64,000 bases of DNA from Blastomonas fulva (GCF_003431825.1 NZ_CP020083.1:2580501-2644500); one strand, 5' to 3'; shown: positions 46,620-55,576, counted from the stretch's first letter. Translations and numbers: made by a program. Notes: generated from the letters alone by a model not told the origin.

Positions 46620-48275
46620 ATGATGAAACTCAAGATGCGTGTGATGGCGGCCTTGCTGGCTCTCCCGATGGTTGCGACGGCGGGGTCTCTTCCGGCCGTG
46701 GCGCAAGCTGCGCCTGCGTCCGCCAGCCATGCCGATCTGGTGGCGCTGTACGACGAGTTCCGCGCCTTTGTCGCACCCGAGATGGTCGATGGCCTGCCCG
46801 ATTACTCGCCCGCTGCAATGGCGCGGCAATATGAAGGGCTGCGCAGCTTTCAGGCGCGGTTGAAGGCGATCGACGACAGCCGCTGGCCGGTCAGCGAACG
46901 CGTCGATTACATGGTGGTCCTCGCCGAGATGCGGGGCCTGGAATTCCAGCACCGCGTGATGCAGCCGTGGAAGCGCGACCCTGGCTTCTACAGCGTCACC
47001 AATCTGGGCTTCGGGCCCAAGATGCACGGTGCTTTCGGTATTCCCCAGCTTCCGCTCGCTGCCGACAAGGCCAAGGCGCTGGCGGCCAAGCTCGATGCGG
47101 TACCCGGCGCGCTGCGCCAGGCACGCGCCAGCCTTACCGACGCGCGCGGCGATCTCGCGCGGTTGGCGATCGTGCAGAAGCGGGTCGAGATGAACGTCTT
47201 CGGCGAGCTGGCGGCGTCTGCTGCCAAGCTGCAGCCCGAACTGGTCGAGCCCGCAAAACGCGCCCAGGCCGCCGCCGCAGACTTCAAGGCGTGGCTCGAA
47301 TCGATCGAAGCCGGGCTTCCCGCGCATGGTGGCGTGGGCAAGGACAACTATGCCTGGTATCTCAAGAACGTGCTGCTGCTGCCGTACACGCCCGAGCAGG
47401 TCGAGACCATCGGCGAGCGCGAATATCAGCGGCAGCTCACCTTCCTCAAGATCGAGGAGCACCGCAACCGGGCGATTCCGATGCCCGATCCCGTCACCAC
47501 GCGCGCTGCGTTCGATGCCAAGCGCAAGGCCGAGGACGAGCATCTGCTCAAGCTGCTGCGCGACGGCGACTGGGTCACCATCCCCGATTATGTCGAGCAT
47601 GATCCCGAAGAGGGGCCATATCAGTTCCCGTTCGATCGCGACCCTTCCAAGCCCGGGTTGTTCGACCCGCCGCTCAACCTCCATTTCTTCTTCCAGGCCG
47701 AGTTCCGCGACGGGCTGCCGCTGCGCGCGCACAACCTTCCCGGGCATATGTTCGATTCGCTCCAGGCCGCGCGCGATACGCGCCCGGTGCGTGGAAAGCC
47801 GCGGCTGTTCTTCGTCAACGGCCTGCGCAATGAAGGCTGGGCGTTCTACATGGAAGAGATGATCCTGCAGGCCGGGATGCTCGAGGACAGGCCCAAGACG
47901 CGCGAGATCGATTATATCCTGGGCGCCAAGCGCGCGGCGCGGATCATTCCCGAAATCCGGATGCAGGCCAATGAATGGACCTGGCAGCAGGCCAATGAAT
48001 CGCTGATCGCGCGCACGCCCAAATGGATGAAGCCCGGCGATGCCGTGGCGCAGTTCGATATCGAATTGTACCTGCGCCAGCCGGGCTATGGCATTGGCTA
48101 CTATATGGGCAAGGTCGAGCTCGAAAAGCTGCTCGCCGATGTCGCGATGCAGAAAGGCGAGGCGTTCGACATCAAGTCGTTCCACGACCGCTTCCGCGCG
48201 GCAGGATCGATCCCGATCTCGCTGATCCGCTGGGAAATGACCGGGCGCGACGACGAGATCAAGGGTCTGCGCTGA
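46620..48275 (+). CDS. DUF885 family exported protein lacking the canonical HE pair
   Basis: A 551-residue DUF885 protein with a signal peptide (MAALLALPMVATAGSLPAVAQ). The motif that reads HExxPGH in most members is AHNLPGH here, so the first histidine and the glutamate are not at their usual positions; RNEGWAFYMEE downstream is intact. It shares WxRDPGFY and other blocks with the protein at 13.5 kb, the second member with an altered site. The start ATG at 46620 has GGGAG closely upstream (46623 is equally possible). Co-directional with the aminotransferase, 38 bases apart. A shared hairpin terminates it. Confidence 0.82.
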   Translation: MMKLKMRVMAALLALPMVATAGSLPAVAQAAPASASHADLVALYDEFRAFVAPEMVDGLPDYSPAAMARQYEGLRSFQARLKAIDDSRWPVSERVDYMVVLAEMRGLEFQHRVMQPWKRDPGFYSVTNLGFGPKMHGAFGIPQLPLAADKAKALAAKLDAVPGALRQARASLTDARGDLARLAIVQKRVEMNVFGELAASAAKLQPELVEPAKRAQAAAADFKAWLESIEAGLPAHGGVGKDNYAWYLKNVLLLPYTPEQVETIGEREYQRQLTFLKIEEHRNRAIPMPDPVTTRAAFDAKRKAEDEHLLKLLRDGDWVTIPDYVEHDPEEGPYQFPFDRDPSKPGLFDPPLNLHFFFQAEFRDGLPLRAHNLPGHMFDSLQAARDTRPVRGKPRLFFVNGLRNEGWAFYMEEMILQAGMLEDRPKTREIDYILGAKRAARIIPEIRMQANEWTWQQANESLIARTPKWMKPGDAVAQFDIELYLRQPGYGIGYYMGKVELEKLLADVAMQKGEAFDIKSFHDRFRAAGSIPISLIRWEMTGRDDEIKGLR

Positions 48276-48284
48276 CTCCTGGCA

Positions 48285-48307
48285 CTGCGGTCAGTCGATG
48301 ACCGCAG
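48285..48307. terminator. Bidirectional hairpin between convergent DUF885 and RidA genes
   Basis: CTGCGGTCA (48285-48293) pairs perfectly with TGACCGCAG (48299-48307) around GTCGA. It spans the RidA stop codon and lies ten bases after the DUF885 stop, so it could end transcripts from both sides. No strong U-tract is present. Confidence 0.55.
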
Positions 48308-48695
48308 TAGCCTCGATCTCGATCAGAAAGTCCGGCAGGGCGAGGGCCTGAACCCCGATGACGGTGTTGGGCGCGGGGGTGGCGCCGTCATAGAATGCGC
48401 CCACTTCGCCCAGAACCGGGCCCAGCTTGTCGGGGCTATGCCCGACGATATAGGTGCGCAGGCGAACGATGTGCGCTGGCGTCGCGCCGACCTCGGCAAG
48501 CACCTGCTTGAGATTTGCCAGCGCCTGACGCGTCTGCGCGGCAAGATCATCGCCGCCGACCAAGTTGCAGTCCTTGTCCCAGGCGACCTGTCCGGCAAGG
48601 TGCACCGTGCGGCCTCCTGAATGGATCGACGCGTGCGAAAAGCCATAGCCGACAGCGTCGTACATTCCGGCGGGGTTGATCTTGGTGTTGGTCAT
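48291..48695 (-). CDS. RidA/YjgF family protein
   Basis: A 134-residue RidA-family protein, a second copy besides that at 38.9 kb. GYGFSHASIHSGGRTVHLAGQVAWDKD, the QTRQALANLKQVLAEVGATPAHIVRLRTYIVGH block and TVIGVQALALPDFLIEIEATAVID are typical. As part of the amine dehydrogenase gene set it would hydrolyse imines or enamines formed by C-N oxidation (inference). It follows the VOC gene by 23 bases and ends in a hairpin shared with the convergent DUF885 gene. Confidence 0.84.
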   Translation of the reverse strand: MTNTKINPAGMYDAVGYGFSHASIHSGGRTVHLAGQVAWDKDCNLVGGDDLAAQTRQALANLKQVLAEVGATPAHIVRLRTYIVGHSPDKLGPVLGEVGAFYDGATPAPNTVIGVQALALPDFLIEIEATAVID

Positions 48696-48718
48696 GCGCT
48701 GTTCCTTAGGTGCGGGTG

Positions 48719-49207
48719 TCAGTCGACGATCTCGAGCTGGTGCCCGAACGGATCGAGCACATAGACATTCTTCTTGCCCGCCAGCGGCCCGGCATCGATG
48801 TGGATGATCTCGAGCGGGGTGCAGCCATAAGCGGTCAGATAGGCGAGCGCCTTGTCGACATCATCGACCTTGAGCCCGAGATGATGCCCGCCGCGATCGC
48901 AGTTGCGCGGCAGGTCGGTGCGGCGATCGTCGGGCTTGTCATATTGGACCAGCTGAAAGTTCATGTTGTCGGTGAGCTTCATCATCACCAGCGTCATCCG
49001 CGCACCGGGCACCCCGACATGGCTCGCCATCCAGTCGATGCCCTGGTCATCGACCGGCATATCGGCGGCATCAAGCGGGCCCATCCGGAACAGCTCCTCC
49101 GCGCCGATGACGTCGCGGTAGAAGGCCAGCGCCGCCTCCAGATCCGGGACGGTCCACGAGATGTGGTCAACCGAGAGGAATACAGGCTTTTCGGGTGCTG
49201 GTGTCAT
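48719..49207 (-). CDS. VOC family protein (glyoxalase/dioxygenase fold)
   Basis: A 162-residue protein of the vicinal oxygen chelate superfamily. The start VFLSVDHISWTVPDLEAALAFYRDVIGAEEL carries the first metal histidine; DRGGHHLGLKVDDVDKALAYL and the final GPLAGKKNVYVLDPFGHQLEIVD supply the others. This pattern is closest to lactoylglutathione lyase/methylmalonyl epimerase-like members, but the substrate is unknown. The start is MTPAPEKP (49207); the longer upstream frame runs through the control region. Two GCAACGCAATGA repeats lie 53-97 bases upstream. Confidence 0.8.
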   Translation of the reverse strand: MTPAPEKPVFLSVDHISWTVPDLEAALAFYRDVIGAEELFRMGPLDAADMPVDDQGIDWMASHVGVPGARMTLVMMKLTDNMNFQLVQYDKPDDRRTDLPRNCDRGGHHLGLKVDDVDKALAYLTAYGCTPLEIIHIDAGPLAGKKNVYVLDPFGHQLEIVD

Positions 49208-49253
49208 GCGCGTGTCCCCATGTTGCGAGGGCCCATATTGCGGCGCAAGGTGC

Positions 49254-49304
49254 GCGCCTGCAACGCAATGAACACGGAAAAGTCGTTGCCGGCAACGCAA
49301 TGAT
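49254..49304. promoter_or_regulatory. Direct repeats with degenerate LysR-type sites upstream of VOC
   Basis: GCAACGCAATGA occurs twice, at 49260-49271 and 49292-49303, 32 bases apart (three helix turns). The second copy forms TTGCCGGCAACGCAATGAT (49286-49304), which keeps the TTGC-N7-GCAA arms of the elements at 53143, 57809 and 60633. The first copy keeps only the right half. Position between the amine dehydrogenase genes and VOC suggests an internal promoter. Confidence 0.45.
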
Positions 49305-49316
49305 CGCGACCCCGGG

Positions 49317-50678
49317 TCATTGCGGCGGCAACAGGTCGGCGATCGCCACCGGGCGCGCCGGAAAGCGTGCGGTGAAGCCCGCCTGCGCGGGTCCCCCGGC
49401 AGCGGCGATCATCCTGAGCAAGCTGGGCTCGCAATTGCGCCCCTGGCACGCGCCCATGCCGCAGCGGGTGGCAAGCTTGATCGCGTTGGCGGACTGGCAG
49501 TGAGCCAGTTGGACGGCGATGGAGGCCTGATCGACATCCTCGCAGCGGCAGATGATCGTGTCGGCCGACGGTGCGGGAAGATATGCGGTGGGATCGGCAA
49601 CATCATCGAGCAGCGCGGCGAAGGCGCGATGCTGGGCGAGGTCGCGGCGCAGCTGGCGTGCAGCGGTTTCGGCAGCGTCAGGCGAGATCAGCCCCAGATC
49701 GAGCGCGATGCCGATCCCGGCCAGCGCACCTCCGGCAGCTGCGGCTGCGGCGCCCGCAACGCCGGTGGTTTCTCCCGCCGCAAAAAGGCCCGGCACCGTT
49801 GTGCGCATGAAATCGTCGTGCTTGCACGCCCAGCCTCCCGCCGGACCCGCTGCTGCCATCTGCGCGCCCGCCATGCGCGGCAACGCAGATTGCGGCACGA
49901 AGCCATAGCACAGCCCGACCGCGTCGCAGTCGATCGCCCCGCCGCTGGTCTGCGCCCCCGAGACGCGATCGGTGCCGGTCAGCGCCTCGAGCGAGGTTCC
50001 GTAGCGGACCGGCGTTCCCGCCCGCGCCAGCGTCTTCACCGCGCCTGCGGTCGCCAGCAGATCGGGGGCGCGGCGCAGGGCTGCTGCCGGATGGCGGGCG
50101 AGCGCCGCGATCATCGCGCTGCGCGGTTGCGCGAACAGCACAGCTGCGACCGATCCTCCCGCAGCGACGATCTGCGCGGCGATGATCAACTGCAGCGGAT
50201 GCGTTCCGGCGAGCAGGACGCGCTTGCCCACCAGCAATTGCTGTCCCTTGATGAACGCCTGGATGCCGCCCGCCGCAGAGACACCGGGCAACGTCCAGCC
50301 GGGAAGCGGCACGGCCAGGTCGTGGCATCCCGCAGCGATCAGGATGTGCCGTGCGGCGACGGTTGTGGCGCCATCGGGGCCCATGGCGATGATCGATCCG
50401 CTCTGCAGCCCGATCACCGAATGCCCGCCCAGCCACTGGACGCCATCCAGCGCCTGGAACCTTTCGAGCAGCTGCTTGAGCGGCCGGTAGCTGCGTTCCT
50501 GAAGCCAGCCGCGCACCGCAATGCGGGCAGGGGGCTGGCGCAGGATTTGCCCGCCCGGCCGGGGTTGTTCATCGATAACGACAAGCGAAAGGCTGCGTCC
50601 GGCGAGCGCCAACGCAGCGGCCTGGCCCGCAGGTCCTCCGCCGATGATCGCCACATCGCATTCGATCCGGTCAGCCAC
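49317..50678 (-). CDS. FAD/NAD(P)-dependent oxidoreductase subunit, HcnB/D-hydroxyproline dehydrogenase alpha-like
   Basis: A 453-residue flavoprotein. The N-terminal dinucleotide motif CDVAIIGGGPAGQAAALALA and a second one near LLVGKRVLLAGTHPLQLI fit pyridine nucleotide-disulfide oxidoreductases. The C-terminal BFD-like domain has cluster cysteines in IICRCEDVDQ and RCGMGACQGRNC. This is the alpha subunit layout of hydrogen cyanide synthase, opine oxidases and heteromeric D-hydroxyproline dehydrogenases. I set the start at the GTG at 50678, nine bases after GGAGG and overlapping the [2Fe-2S] gene by eight bases. Third of three co-encoded subunits. Confidence 0.84.
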   Translation of the reverse strand: MADRIECDVAIIGGGPAGQAAALALAGRSLSLVVIDEQPRPGGQILRQPPARIAVRGWLQERSYRPLKQLLERFQALDGVQWLGGHSVIGLQSGSIIAMGPDGATTVAARHILIAAGCHDLAVPLPGWTLPGVSAAGGIQAFIKGQQLLVGKRVLLAGTHPLQLIIAAQIVAAGGSVAAVLFAQPRSAMIAALARHPAAALRRAPDLLATAGAVKTLARAGTPVRYGTSLEALTGTDRVSGAQTSGGAIDCDAVGLCYGFVPQSALPRMAGAQMAAAGPAGGWACKHDDFMRTTVPGLFAAGETTGVAGAAAAAAGGALAGIGIALDLGLISPDAAETAARQLRRDLAQHRAFAALLDDVADPTAYLPAPSADTIICRCEDVDQASIAVQLAHCQSANAIKLATRCGMGACQGRNCEPSLLRMIAAAGGPAQAGFTARFPARPVAIADLLPPQ

Positions 50679-50955
50679 GGGTGGAGACCTCCATGCCGTC
50701 TGCTGCAGGCGCAAGGCAGGCGCGCACCCGGCGGCCGGTGGCGAGATCGGTCACCAGGCATTCGTAGCAGCTGCCCATGTTGCACAGCAGCCCGCGCGGG
50801 CGGCCACGCTGGTCGGTGCGGAAGGCATCGAGCCCGCCCGCGAGCATTGCGGTCGCCACCGTCTCGCCGGCAAAGCACGCGACCGGCTGGCCGTCGACCA
50901 GGATCGCGATCGGCTCGCCGCGCTCGACATCCTGCGTGATCCGCTCGGCGCTCAT
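50671..50955 (-). CDS. Small [2Fe-2S] subunit, HcnA-like
   Basis: A 94-residue ferredoxin-like protein. The cluster region GLLCNMGSCYECLVT with a further cysteine in VRACLAP, preceded by PIAILVDGQPVACFAGETVATAML, matches HcnA and the gamma subunits of D-hydroxyproline dehydrogenases and opine oxidases. It should relay electrons between the two flavoprotein subunits. It overlaps the upstream amine oxidase gene as ATGA and the downstream gene by eight bases, so the three proteins are probably made in fixed ratio. Confidence 0.86.
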   Translation of the reverse strand: MSAERITQDVERGEPIAILVDGQPVACFAGETVATAMLAGGLDAFRTDQRGRPRGLLCNMGSCYECLVTDLATGRRVRACLAPAADGMEVSTRG

Positions 50956-52127
50956 CCCATGAATCCGTTCAAATGCTCGAACCTTGCCGGAGAAAGCAGC
51001 GACAGCTCGTCTGCGTCTCCTCCCATCATCGCATCGGCCATCAGCCGCGCAAAGGTGAGACCGAGCGTGAACGCCGATCCCCCTGCCGCGACCCACAACC
51101 CGGGCATGCGCGGCACCGGGCCGACGATCGGCAGCTGGTCGGATGTGATAGCGGTGACCCCGGTCCAGCTGCGGATCAGGTTGAGCCGGGTGACGCCTGG
51201 CACCACGTCGCGCGCCGCCAGCAGATTGCCGATCAGCGACTCCGGGATCATCTGTGCCCTGGCCGAAAGGTCGAACCCGCCGTTGCTGGTCTGCGCGAGC
51301 CGCGAGGGCCAGCCGCCACCGATCAGCAGATTGCCCGCGTGTGTCTGCTTGAGCGACAGCCGGCGCCCGACATGCTGCACCAGATGCGGCACCATCGGTG
51401 GAACGCGCTCGGTGGCGTTCATCAGCAGCGCCACCGGATAGATCGGCATGTGAATGTTGATCAGCGCGCAGATATCCGCGCTCCACGCGCCTGCCGCCAC
51501 CAGCAGCTGGTCGGCGGACAGGGCAAGCCCGTGGCCTCGGATGACGAACCTTCCGCCCTCGCGCGCGATCGTCTGGACGCGGGTACCCGTGCGAACCGTG
51601 GCCCCTTCGCGCTTGATCGCTTCGGCGAGCGCGGGCGTGATCGCACGCGGATCGGCATGCCCCTCATCGGCCGAGAAGTTCGCCGCCAGAATGCCGGGCG
51701 AGAGATAGGGGGCGATCGCGCGCGCCTCGTCGCCATCCAGCGTGCGCACCGCCAAACCCTCACGGCTTTCGCGCGCGGCCTTGGTCTCGAGCAGCGCGAC
51801 CTGTTCGGCGGTTTCGGCGACCATCAGCCCGCCGTGCATCGCGACATGCAGATCGGCACCAAGCTCCTGCTCGATCGTCCGCCAGTCGATGACCGCGTGG
51901 CGGCTGAGCGCGACGATCTGCGCGCCCTGCTCGGCAAGGGCGTCGCCGTTTTCGAGAAAGCGGCGCTCAATCTGGAAATGCAGCGACCCGGCGTTCTGGC
52001 CCGAGGCGCCCGCATTGATGTCACCGGCCTCGACCAGCACCACCGAGGCGCCCTTGCGCGCGAGCTGCCAGGCCGTCGCACAGCCGACCAGCCCGCCTCC
52101 GATGATTGCTACGTCCGCCCGCTCCAT
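50952..52127 (-). CDS. FAD-dependent amine/amino-acid dehydrogenase subunit, HcnC/DadA-like
   Basis: A 391-residue DAO-family flavoprotein. The start ERADVAIIGGGLVGCATAWQLARKGASVVLVEAGD binds FAD; GASGQNAGSLHFQIERRF follows. The C-terminal RSWTGVTAITSDQLPIVGPVPRMPGLWVAAGGSAFTLGLTFARLMAD is the usual flavin-closing part. With the two downstream subunits it forms an HcnABC-type complex that oxidises an amino or imino acid such as cis-4-hydroxy-D-proline, an opine or glycine. The start at 52127 is five bases after the DHDPS-family stop. The DHDPS neighbour favours hydroxyproline (inference). Confidence 0.85.
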   Translation of the reverse strand: MERADVAIIGGGLVGCATAWQLARKGASVVLVEAGDINAGASGQNAGSLHFQIERRFLENGDALAEQGAQIVALSRHAVIDWRTIEQELGADLHVAMHGGLMVAETAEQVALLETKAARESREGLAVRTLDGDEARAIAPYLSPGILAANFSADEGHADPRAITPALAEAIKREGATVRTGTRVQTIAREGGRFVIRGHGLALSADQLLVAAGAWSADICALINIHMPIYPVALLMNATERVPPMVPHLVQHVGRRLSLKQTHAGNLLIGGGWPSRLAQTSNGGFDLSARAQMIPESLIGNLLAARDVVPGVTRLNLIRSWTGVTAITSDQLPIVGPVPRMPGLWVAAGGSAFTLGLTFARLMADAMMGGDADELSLLSPARFEHLNGFMG

Positions 52128-52132
52128 CGATC

Positions 52133-53053
52133 CTAGATGCGCCCGAGCGTGGCCAATGTCTCCCGGATTCGTTCGACATCCTGCGCGGATACGTCCTGCA
52201 GCGGCGGGCGGACATAGCCGCCGGGGAGGCCCTGGACGTTGAGCGCAGCCTTGAGGATGGCAGGCCCGGACCCGAACCGCCCGACCAGTTCGGGCGTGTA
52301 CCACGCATCGAGGATCAGCCGGTCCTTGCGGCCGCACTCGCGCGCAGCGGCAATATCGCCTGCCCACAGATGATTGTAGAAATCGGCATGGATCCGCCCC
52401 AGCACGCCGCCGGCGCCCATCGTGCCGTCGCCGCCGCGCGATTCGAGCAGCGCCAGACCATGCTCGTCCATCGCATGGCCGAAGATGCGCAATTCGTCCT
52501 TGAGCGCGAAGAAGGTGTCGAGGAACTTGCGCAGGTCGCTGGTAGATTGCTTGATCGCGACGACATTGTCGAGCCCGGCGATGCGCTTGAGCAGGTCGAG
52601 CGGCATGTCGATGCCGGTGCCCGGGGGCCAGTTGTACACGCAGATCGGCAGCCGGCTCCGTGCCGAAATGTCGCGATAGAAGCCGAAGATCTCGTCGGGA
52701 AGCGGCCGGTAATACGGCGGTGGTGTCACCACGATGCCGTCAAAGCCGCTATCTGCGGCGTGATCGGCGAGGTCCAGCACTCGCTCGGCGGTGAACGCGG
52801 TGCACCCGGCGAGCAGCGGCAGCTTGCCGCCGAGCTGGTTGCCTGCCGCCGAGAACAGCGTCTTGCATTCCTCGGGCGACATGCTGGGCCATTCGCCGGT
52901 CGTCCCGGCGATGAGGAGCCCGTGCATCCCTTCACTGTGGAGCCATTCGAGCAGCGTGCCCAACGCGGAGAGATCGAGATTGCGATCCACATCGAACGGT
53001 GTGGTGATCGCCGGGATATATCCCTGCCAACTGGCGCGCGATCTTTTGTTCAT
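52133..53053 (-). CDS. DHDPS-family lyase, possibly pyrroline-4-hydroxy-2-carboxylate deaminase
   Basis: A 306-residue TIM-barrel enzyme of the dihydrodipicolinate synthase/N-acetylneuraminate lyase family. The pyruvate-pocket loop IAGTTGEWPSMSPEE, the tyrosine in CVYNWPPGTG and the Schiff-base lysine in NVVAIKQSTSD are all in place. Family members next to HcnABC-like subunits convert pyrroline-4-hydroxy-2-carboxylate to 2-oxoglutarate semialdehyde in hydroxyproline catabolism. No epimerase or semialdehyde dehydrogenase is present here, so another substrate remains possible. I start at MNKRSRASW (53053), with AGGGGAG upstream. First gene of the operon, divergent from LysR. Confidence 0.84.
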   Translation of the reverse strand: MNKRSRASWQGYIPAITTPFDVDRNLDLSALGTLLEWLHSEGMHGLLIAGTTGEWPSMSPEECKTLFSAAGNQLGGKLPLLAGCTAFTAERVLDLADHAADSGFDGIVVTPPPYYRPLPDEIFGFYRDISARSRLPICVYNWPPGTGIDMPLDLLKRIAGLDNVVAIKQSTSDLRKFLDTFFALKDELRIFGHAMDEHGLALLESRGGDGTMGAGGVLGRIHADFYNHLWAGDIAAARECGRKDRLILDAWYTPELVGRFGSGPAILKAALNVQGLPGGYVRPPLQDVSAQDVERIRETLATLGRI

Positions 53054-53142
53054 CAATTCGGCTCCCCTGTTCCGGACATACAGCATAGCACCCCGATAGG
53101 CCAAGCTGCCTTGGCAGCAAGGACATCAAAATACGAAAATGG

Positions 53143-53161
53143 TTGCGTTTATCGCAACGAA
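53143..53161. promoter_or_regulatory. LysR-type operator element
   Basis: TTGCGTTTATCGCAACGAA contains a perfect inverted repeat TTGCG-N5-CGCAA, with T-N11-A inside it as in LysR boxes. It lies between the divergent lyase operon (90 bases from its start) and lysR (49 bases from its start). Close copies occur at 57809 and 60633. Confidence 0.7.
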
Positions 53162-53209
53162 TGGCATTTTGAGTTCCAGATTTGCAACGGTTGCCAAGGA
53201 ACTGCGAGA

Positions 53210-54106
53210 ATGTGGGACAATGCGCTGCACTATTTTTACGAGGCCGCAAACCTCGGCTCGATGCGTCTGGCGAGCGACAAGATCGGGGTCGCCACCTCAT
53301 CGATCAGCCGCCAGATCGCGCAGCTGGAAAGCGAGATGGGTATCGCGCTGATCGAGCGTGGCCGTCGCTCGATCCGGCTGACCGAGGCGGGGCAGCTGGC
53401 GTTCGATTATCACAAGAACCAGATGGCCGACCGGGAGGCGCTGCTCAACCGCATCCAGGAACTGCGCGAGGTCAAGTCCGGACGGATTGATCTGGCGATC
53501 GGCGAGGGGTTCTTCGGACCCTCGTTCACCGCGCTGATCGAGAGCTTCCAGCGGCGCAATCCGGGGATATCGATCACCGTCACCAGCTGTGCCAGCTCCG
53601 AGATCATCCGCATGGTGCTCGACGACGAGGCGCATATCGGCATGATTCTGCACACGACGAGCGAACCCAAGATCCGCACGCGCAGCACGGTGGAACAACC
53701 GCTGATGGTGCTGTGCGCGCCCAATCATCCTGCGGCTGCGATGGAGGCGCTGACCATCGCCGATCTCGGCCGCTTCGATCTGTGCCTGCCGCCGCAGGGG
53801 TTCCGCATCCGCAGCACCTTGAACCACGCCGAAAAGCGCGCGCAGGTGTGGCTTGAGCCGCGGTTGGTCACCACATCGATCCAGATGATGCGCGAGATCG
53901 CCAAGGCCGGGCGCGCGCTGACCGTGCTGCCGCGAATTTCCGCGCTGGCCGAGCTCGACGAAGGCAGTCTGGTCGCGCGGCCGTTGCTCGACGACGCCAT
54001 CGAGCACAGCACGGTGAGCCTGATCCACCGGCTGGGCCGCCAGCTCGAGGGCGCGCCCGCGCGGTTGATGGGGGTGCTGGAGACGCGGCTGAAGAGCTGG
54101 AGCTGA
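53210..54106 (+). CDS. LysR family transcriptional regulator
   Basis: A 298-residue LysR protein. The N-terminal winged helix reads ALHYFYEAANLGSMRLASDKIGVATSSISRQIAQLESEMGIALIERGRRSIRLTEAGQ, and the effector-binding domain starts at SGRIDLAIGEGFFGPSFTALI. The start at 53210 has AAGGAA upstream. It is divergent from the DHDPS/amine dehydrogenase operon and its own promoter carries TTGCG-N5-CGCAA. The same element recurs before the amidohydrolase pair and the NTF2/TonB genes, so this regulator probably controls modules over more than 10 kb (inference). The ligand is unknown. Confidence 0.88.
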   Translation: MWDNALHYFYEAANLGSMRLASDKIGVATSSISRQIAQLESEMGIALIERGRRSIRLTEAGQLAFDYHKNQMADREALLNRIQELREVKSGRIDLAIGEGFFGPSFTALIESFQRRNPGISITVTSCASSEIIRMVLDDEAHIGMILHTTSEPKIRTRSTVEQPLMVLCAPNHPAAAMEALTIADLGRFDLCLPPQGFRIRSTLNHAEKRAQVWLEPRLVTTSIQMMREIAKAGRALTVLPRISALAELDEGSLVARPLLDDAIEHSTVSLIHRLGRQLEGAPARLMGVLETRLKSWS

Positions 54107-54121
54107 TGCCAAGATTTCGGC

Positions 54122-55576
54122 TCAGGCAGGCTGCGCTGCAAGCGCTACGCGTCGCGGCCAGACAAGGCAGACGGCTGCGGTCACCACAGCGTTGATGGCC
54201 ATCGCCACCAGCCCATGATCCCATTCGGGCAGCAGCGCACTCCACAGCGTCTGTGCCTGCGGCAACAGCAGCGCGGCATAGCCGACCACGATCCCCGCCA
54301 GCACGCCCCAGGCATGCACGCGCGGCCAGAGGAAGGCGAAATACACACCCGGCGCGAGCATGCCGATCGCGGCATACGCTGATAGTCCGATCTCGACCAG
54401 TGATCGCGACCCCCCCAAAGTGAGCCACACCGCGATCGCGGCAAACACGATCATCGACATCCGCGAGGCGAGCAGCGAGGCGCGGTCGGACAGGCTTGGC
54501 ATCATCGGCAGCAGGATGTTGCGGCTGAAAATCGATCCCGCGGTGAGCAGCAGCACCGATCCCGGAACCAGCGCGAGCAGGCACGCGGTGCCCGCAAAGA
54601 TGCCGATCGCCCAGGGCGGGTACCGGTCCGACACGAACTGCAGCAGCACCGCATTGGTATCGCCGCCCTCGGGCTGGGTGCCTGCAAGCAGCGCGGCCAG
54701 CCCCAGCAGGATGATGAAGAAATAGGACAGGGAATACAGCGGCTGCCAGATCGCGTTGCGCCGGATGGTTGCCTCTGTCCCGGCGGAAAAACACAATTGA
54801 AACAGGTGCGGCAAAATCCAGTTGCCCAGCGCAACATTGAGCGCGGCGGTCATCAGCCAGATGGTCGAGAGACCGGCCTCGGGCTGCAATCCGGGCAATC
54901 GGCCGATGCCGGGATACTGATCCTGCGCCAGGCGGTAGACATCGAGCATCGAGGTGGCACCGACCTTTGAGGCAACGGTAATGCACAGGGAAATCACGAT
55001 CACCACCATCAGCACGTCCTTGACCCCGGCGGCAAACGCAGCGGATCTCAGGCCTGCGAAATAGACGAAGGCCAGCATCACCACCGCGGCGATCAACGCT
55101 GCTGCGATGGTCGAGACCTCTGGCCCCAAAGTGAGGCGCACGATCAGGCTGAGCGCGACGATCTGGATCTGGACATAGACGACCAGCGCGGCGATCCCGG
55201 CGATGCCGACGACCACGCCGAGCCAGGTTGCGTTGTAATGGCTGGCAAAGAAATCCGCCTGGGTCACCAGGGCAAACCTGCGGCCAGCGTTCCAGATGTT
55301 GGGCATCAGCCAATAGCCGATGGTCGCCGACAGCGAGACCGAGGTCAGCGCAAGATAGGCCGGCGCTCCATGCGCCCAGGCGAAGCCCGATATGCCCAGC
55401 ACAGCAAAGGTCGTGTAGATCTCGCCCGCGTTCAGGAACCAGAACACCAGCACGCCAAAGCGGCGCCCGCCTACTGCCCAGTCGGCCAGCGTCTTGGCCT
55501 TGGCATGCCGCCGCGCCGAAAGCAGCGCGCCCGCCATCGTTCCCAGCACCACCGCCAAGGTCAGCGCGAGGATCAT
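54122..55576 (-). CDS. Sodium:solute symporter (SSS family)
   Basis: A 484-residue integral membrane protein with about 13 hydrophobic segments. Conserved SSS features include WAVGGRRFGVLVFWFLNAGEIYTTFAVLG, GYWLMPNIWNAGRRFALVTQADFFASHYNA and the GLRSAAFAAGVKDVLMVVIV helix. Family members take up proline, pantothenate, sugars or other solutes with Na+. Translation starts at 55576, four bases inside the DUF3311 gene (ATGA overlap). DUF3311-SSS pairs are common, and here they follow a DUF885 gene, so the transporter probably imports its product (inference). Confidence 0.86.
   Translation of the reverse strand: MILALTLAVVLGTMAGALLSARRHAKAKTLADWAVGGRRFGVLVFWFLNAGEIYTTFAVLGISGFAWAHGAPAYLALTSVSLSATIGYWLMPNIWNAGRRFALVTQADFFASHYNATWLGVVVGIAGIAALVVYVQIQIVALSLIVRLTLGPEVSTIAAALIAAVVMLAFVYFAGLRSAAFAAGVKDVLMVVIVISLCITVASKVGATSMLDVYRLAQDQYPGIGRLPGLQPEAGLSTIWLMTAALNVALGNWILPHLFQLCFSAGTEATIRRNAIWQPLYSLSYFFIILLGLAALLAGTQPEGGDTNAVLLQFVSDRYPPWAIGIFAGTACLLALVPGSVLLLTAGSIFSRNILLPMMPSLSDRASLLASRMSMIVFAAIAVWLTLGGSRSLVEIGLSAYAAIGMLAPGVYFAFLWPRVHAWGVLAGIVVGYAALLLPQAQTLWSALLPEWDHGLVAMAINAVVTAAVCLVWPRRVALAAQPA

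Noticed and set aside
49208..49316. N-terminal extension of the VOC gene (31 more residues)
   Set aside because: The extension is cysteine/arginine-rich, has no ribosome site and would place the regulatory direct repeats inside coding sequence.
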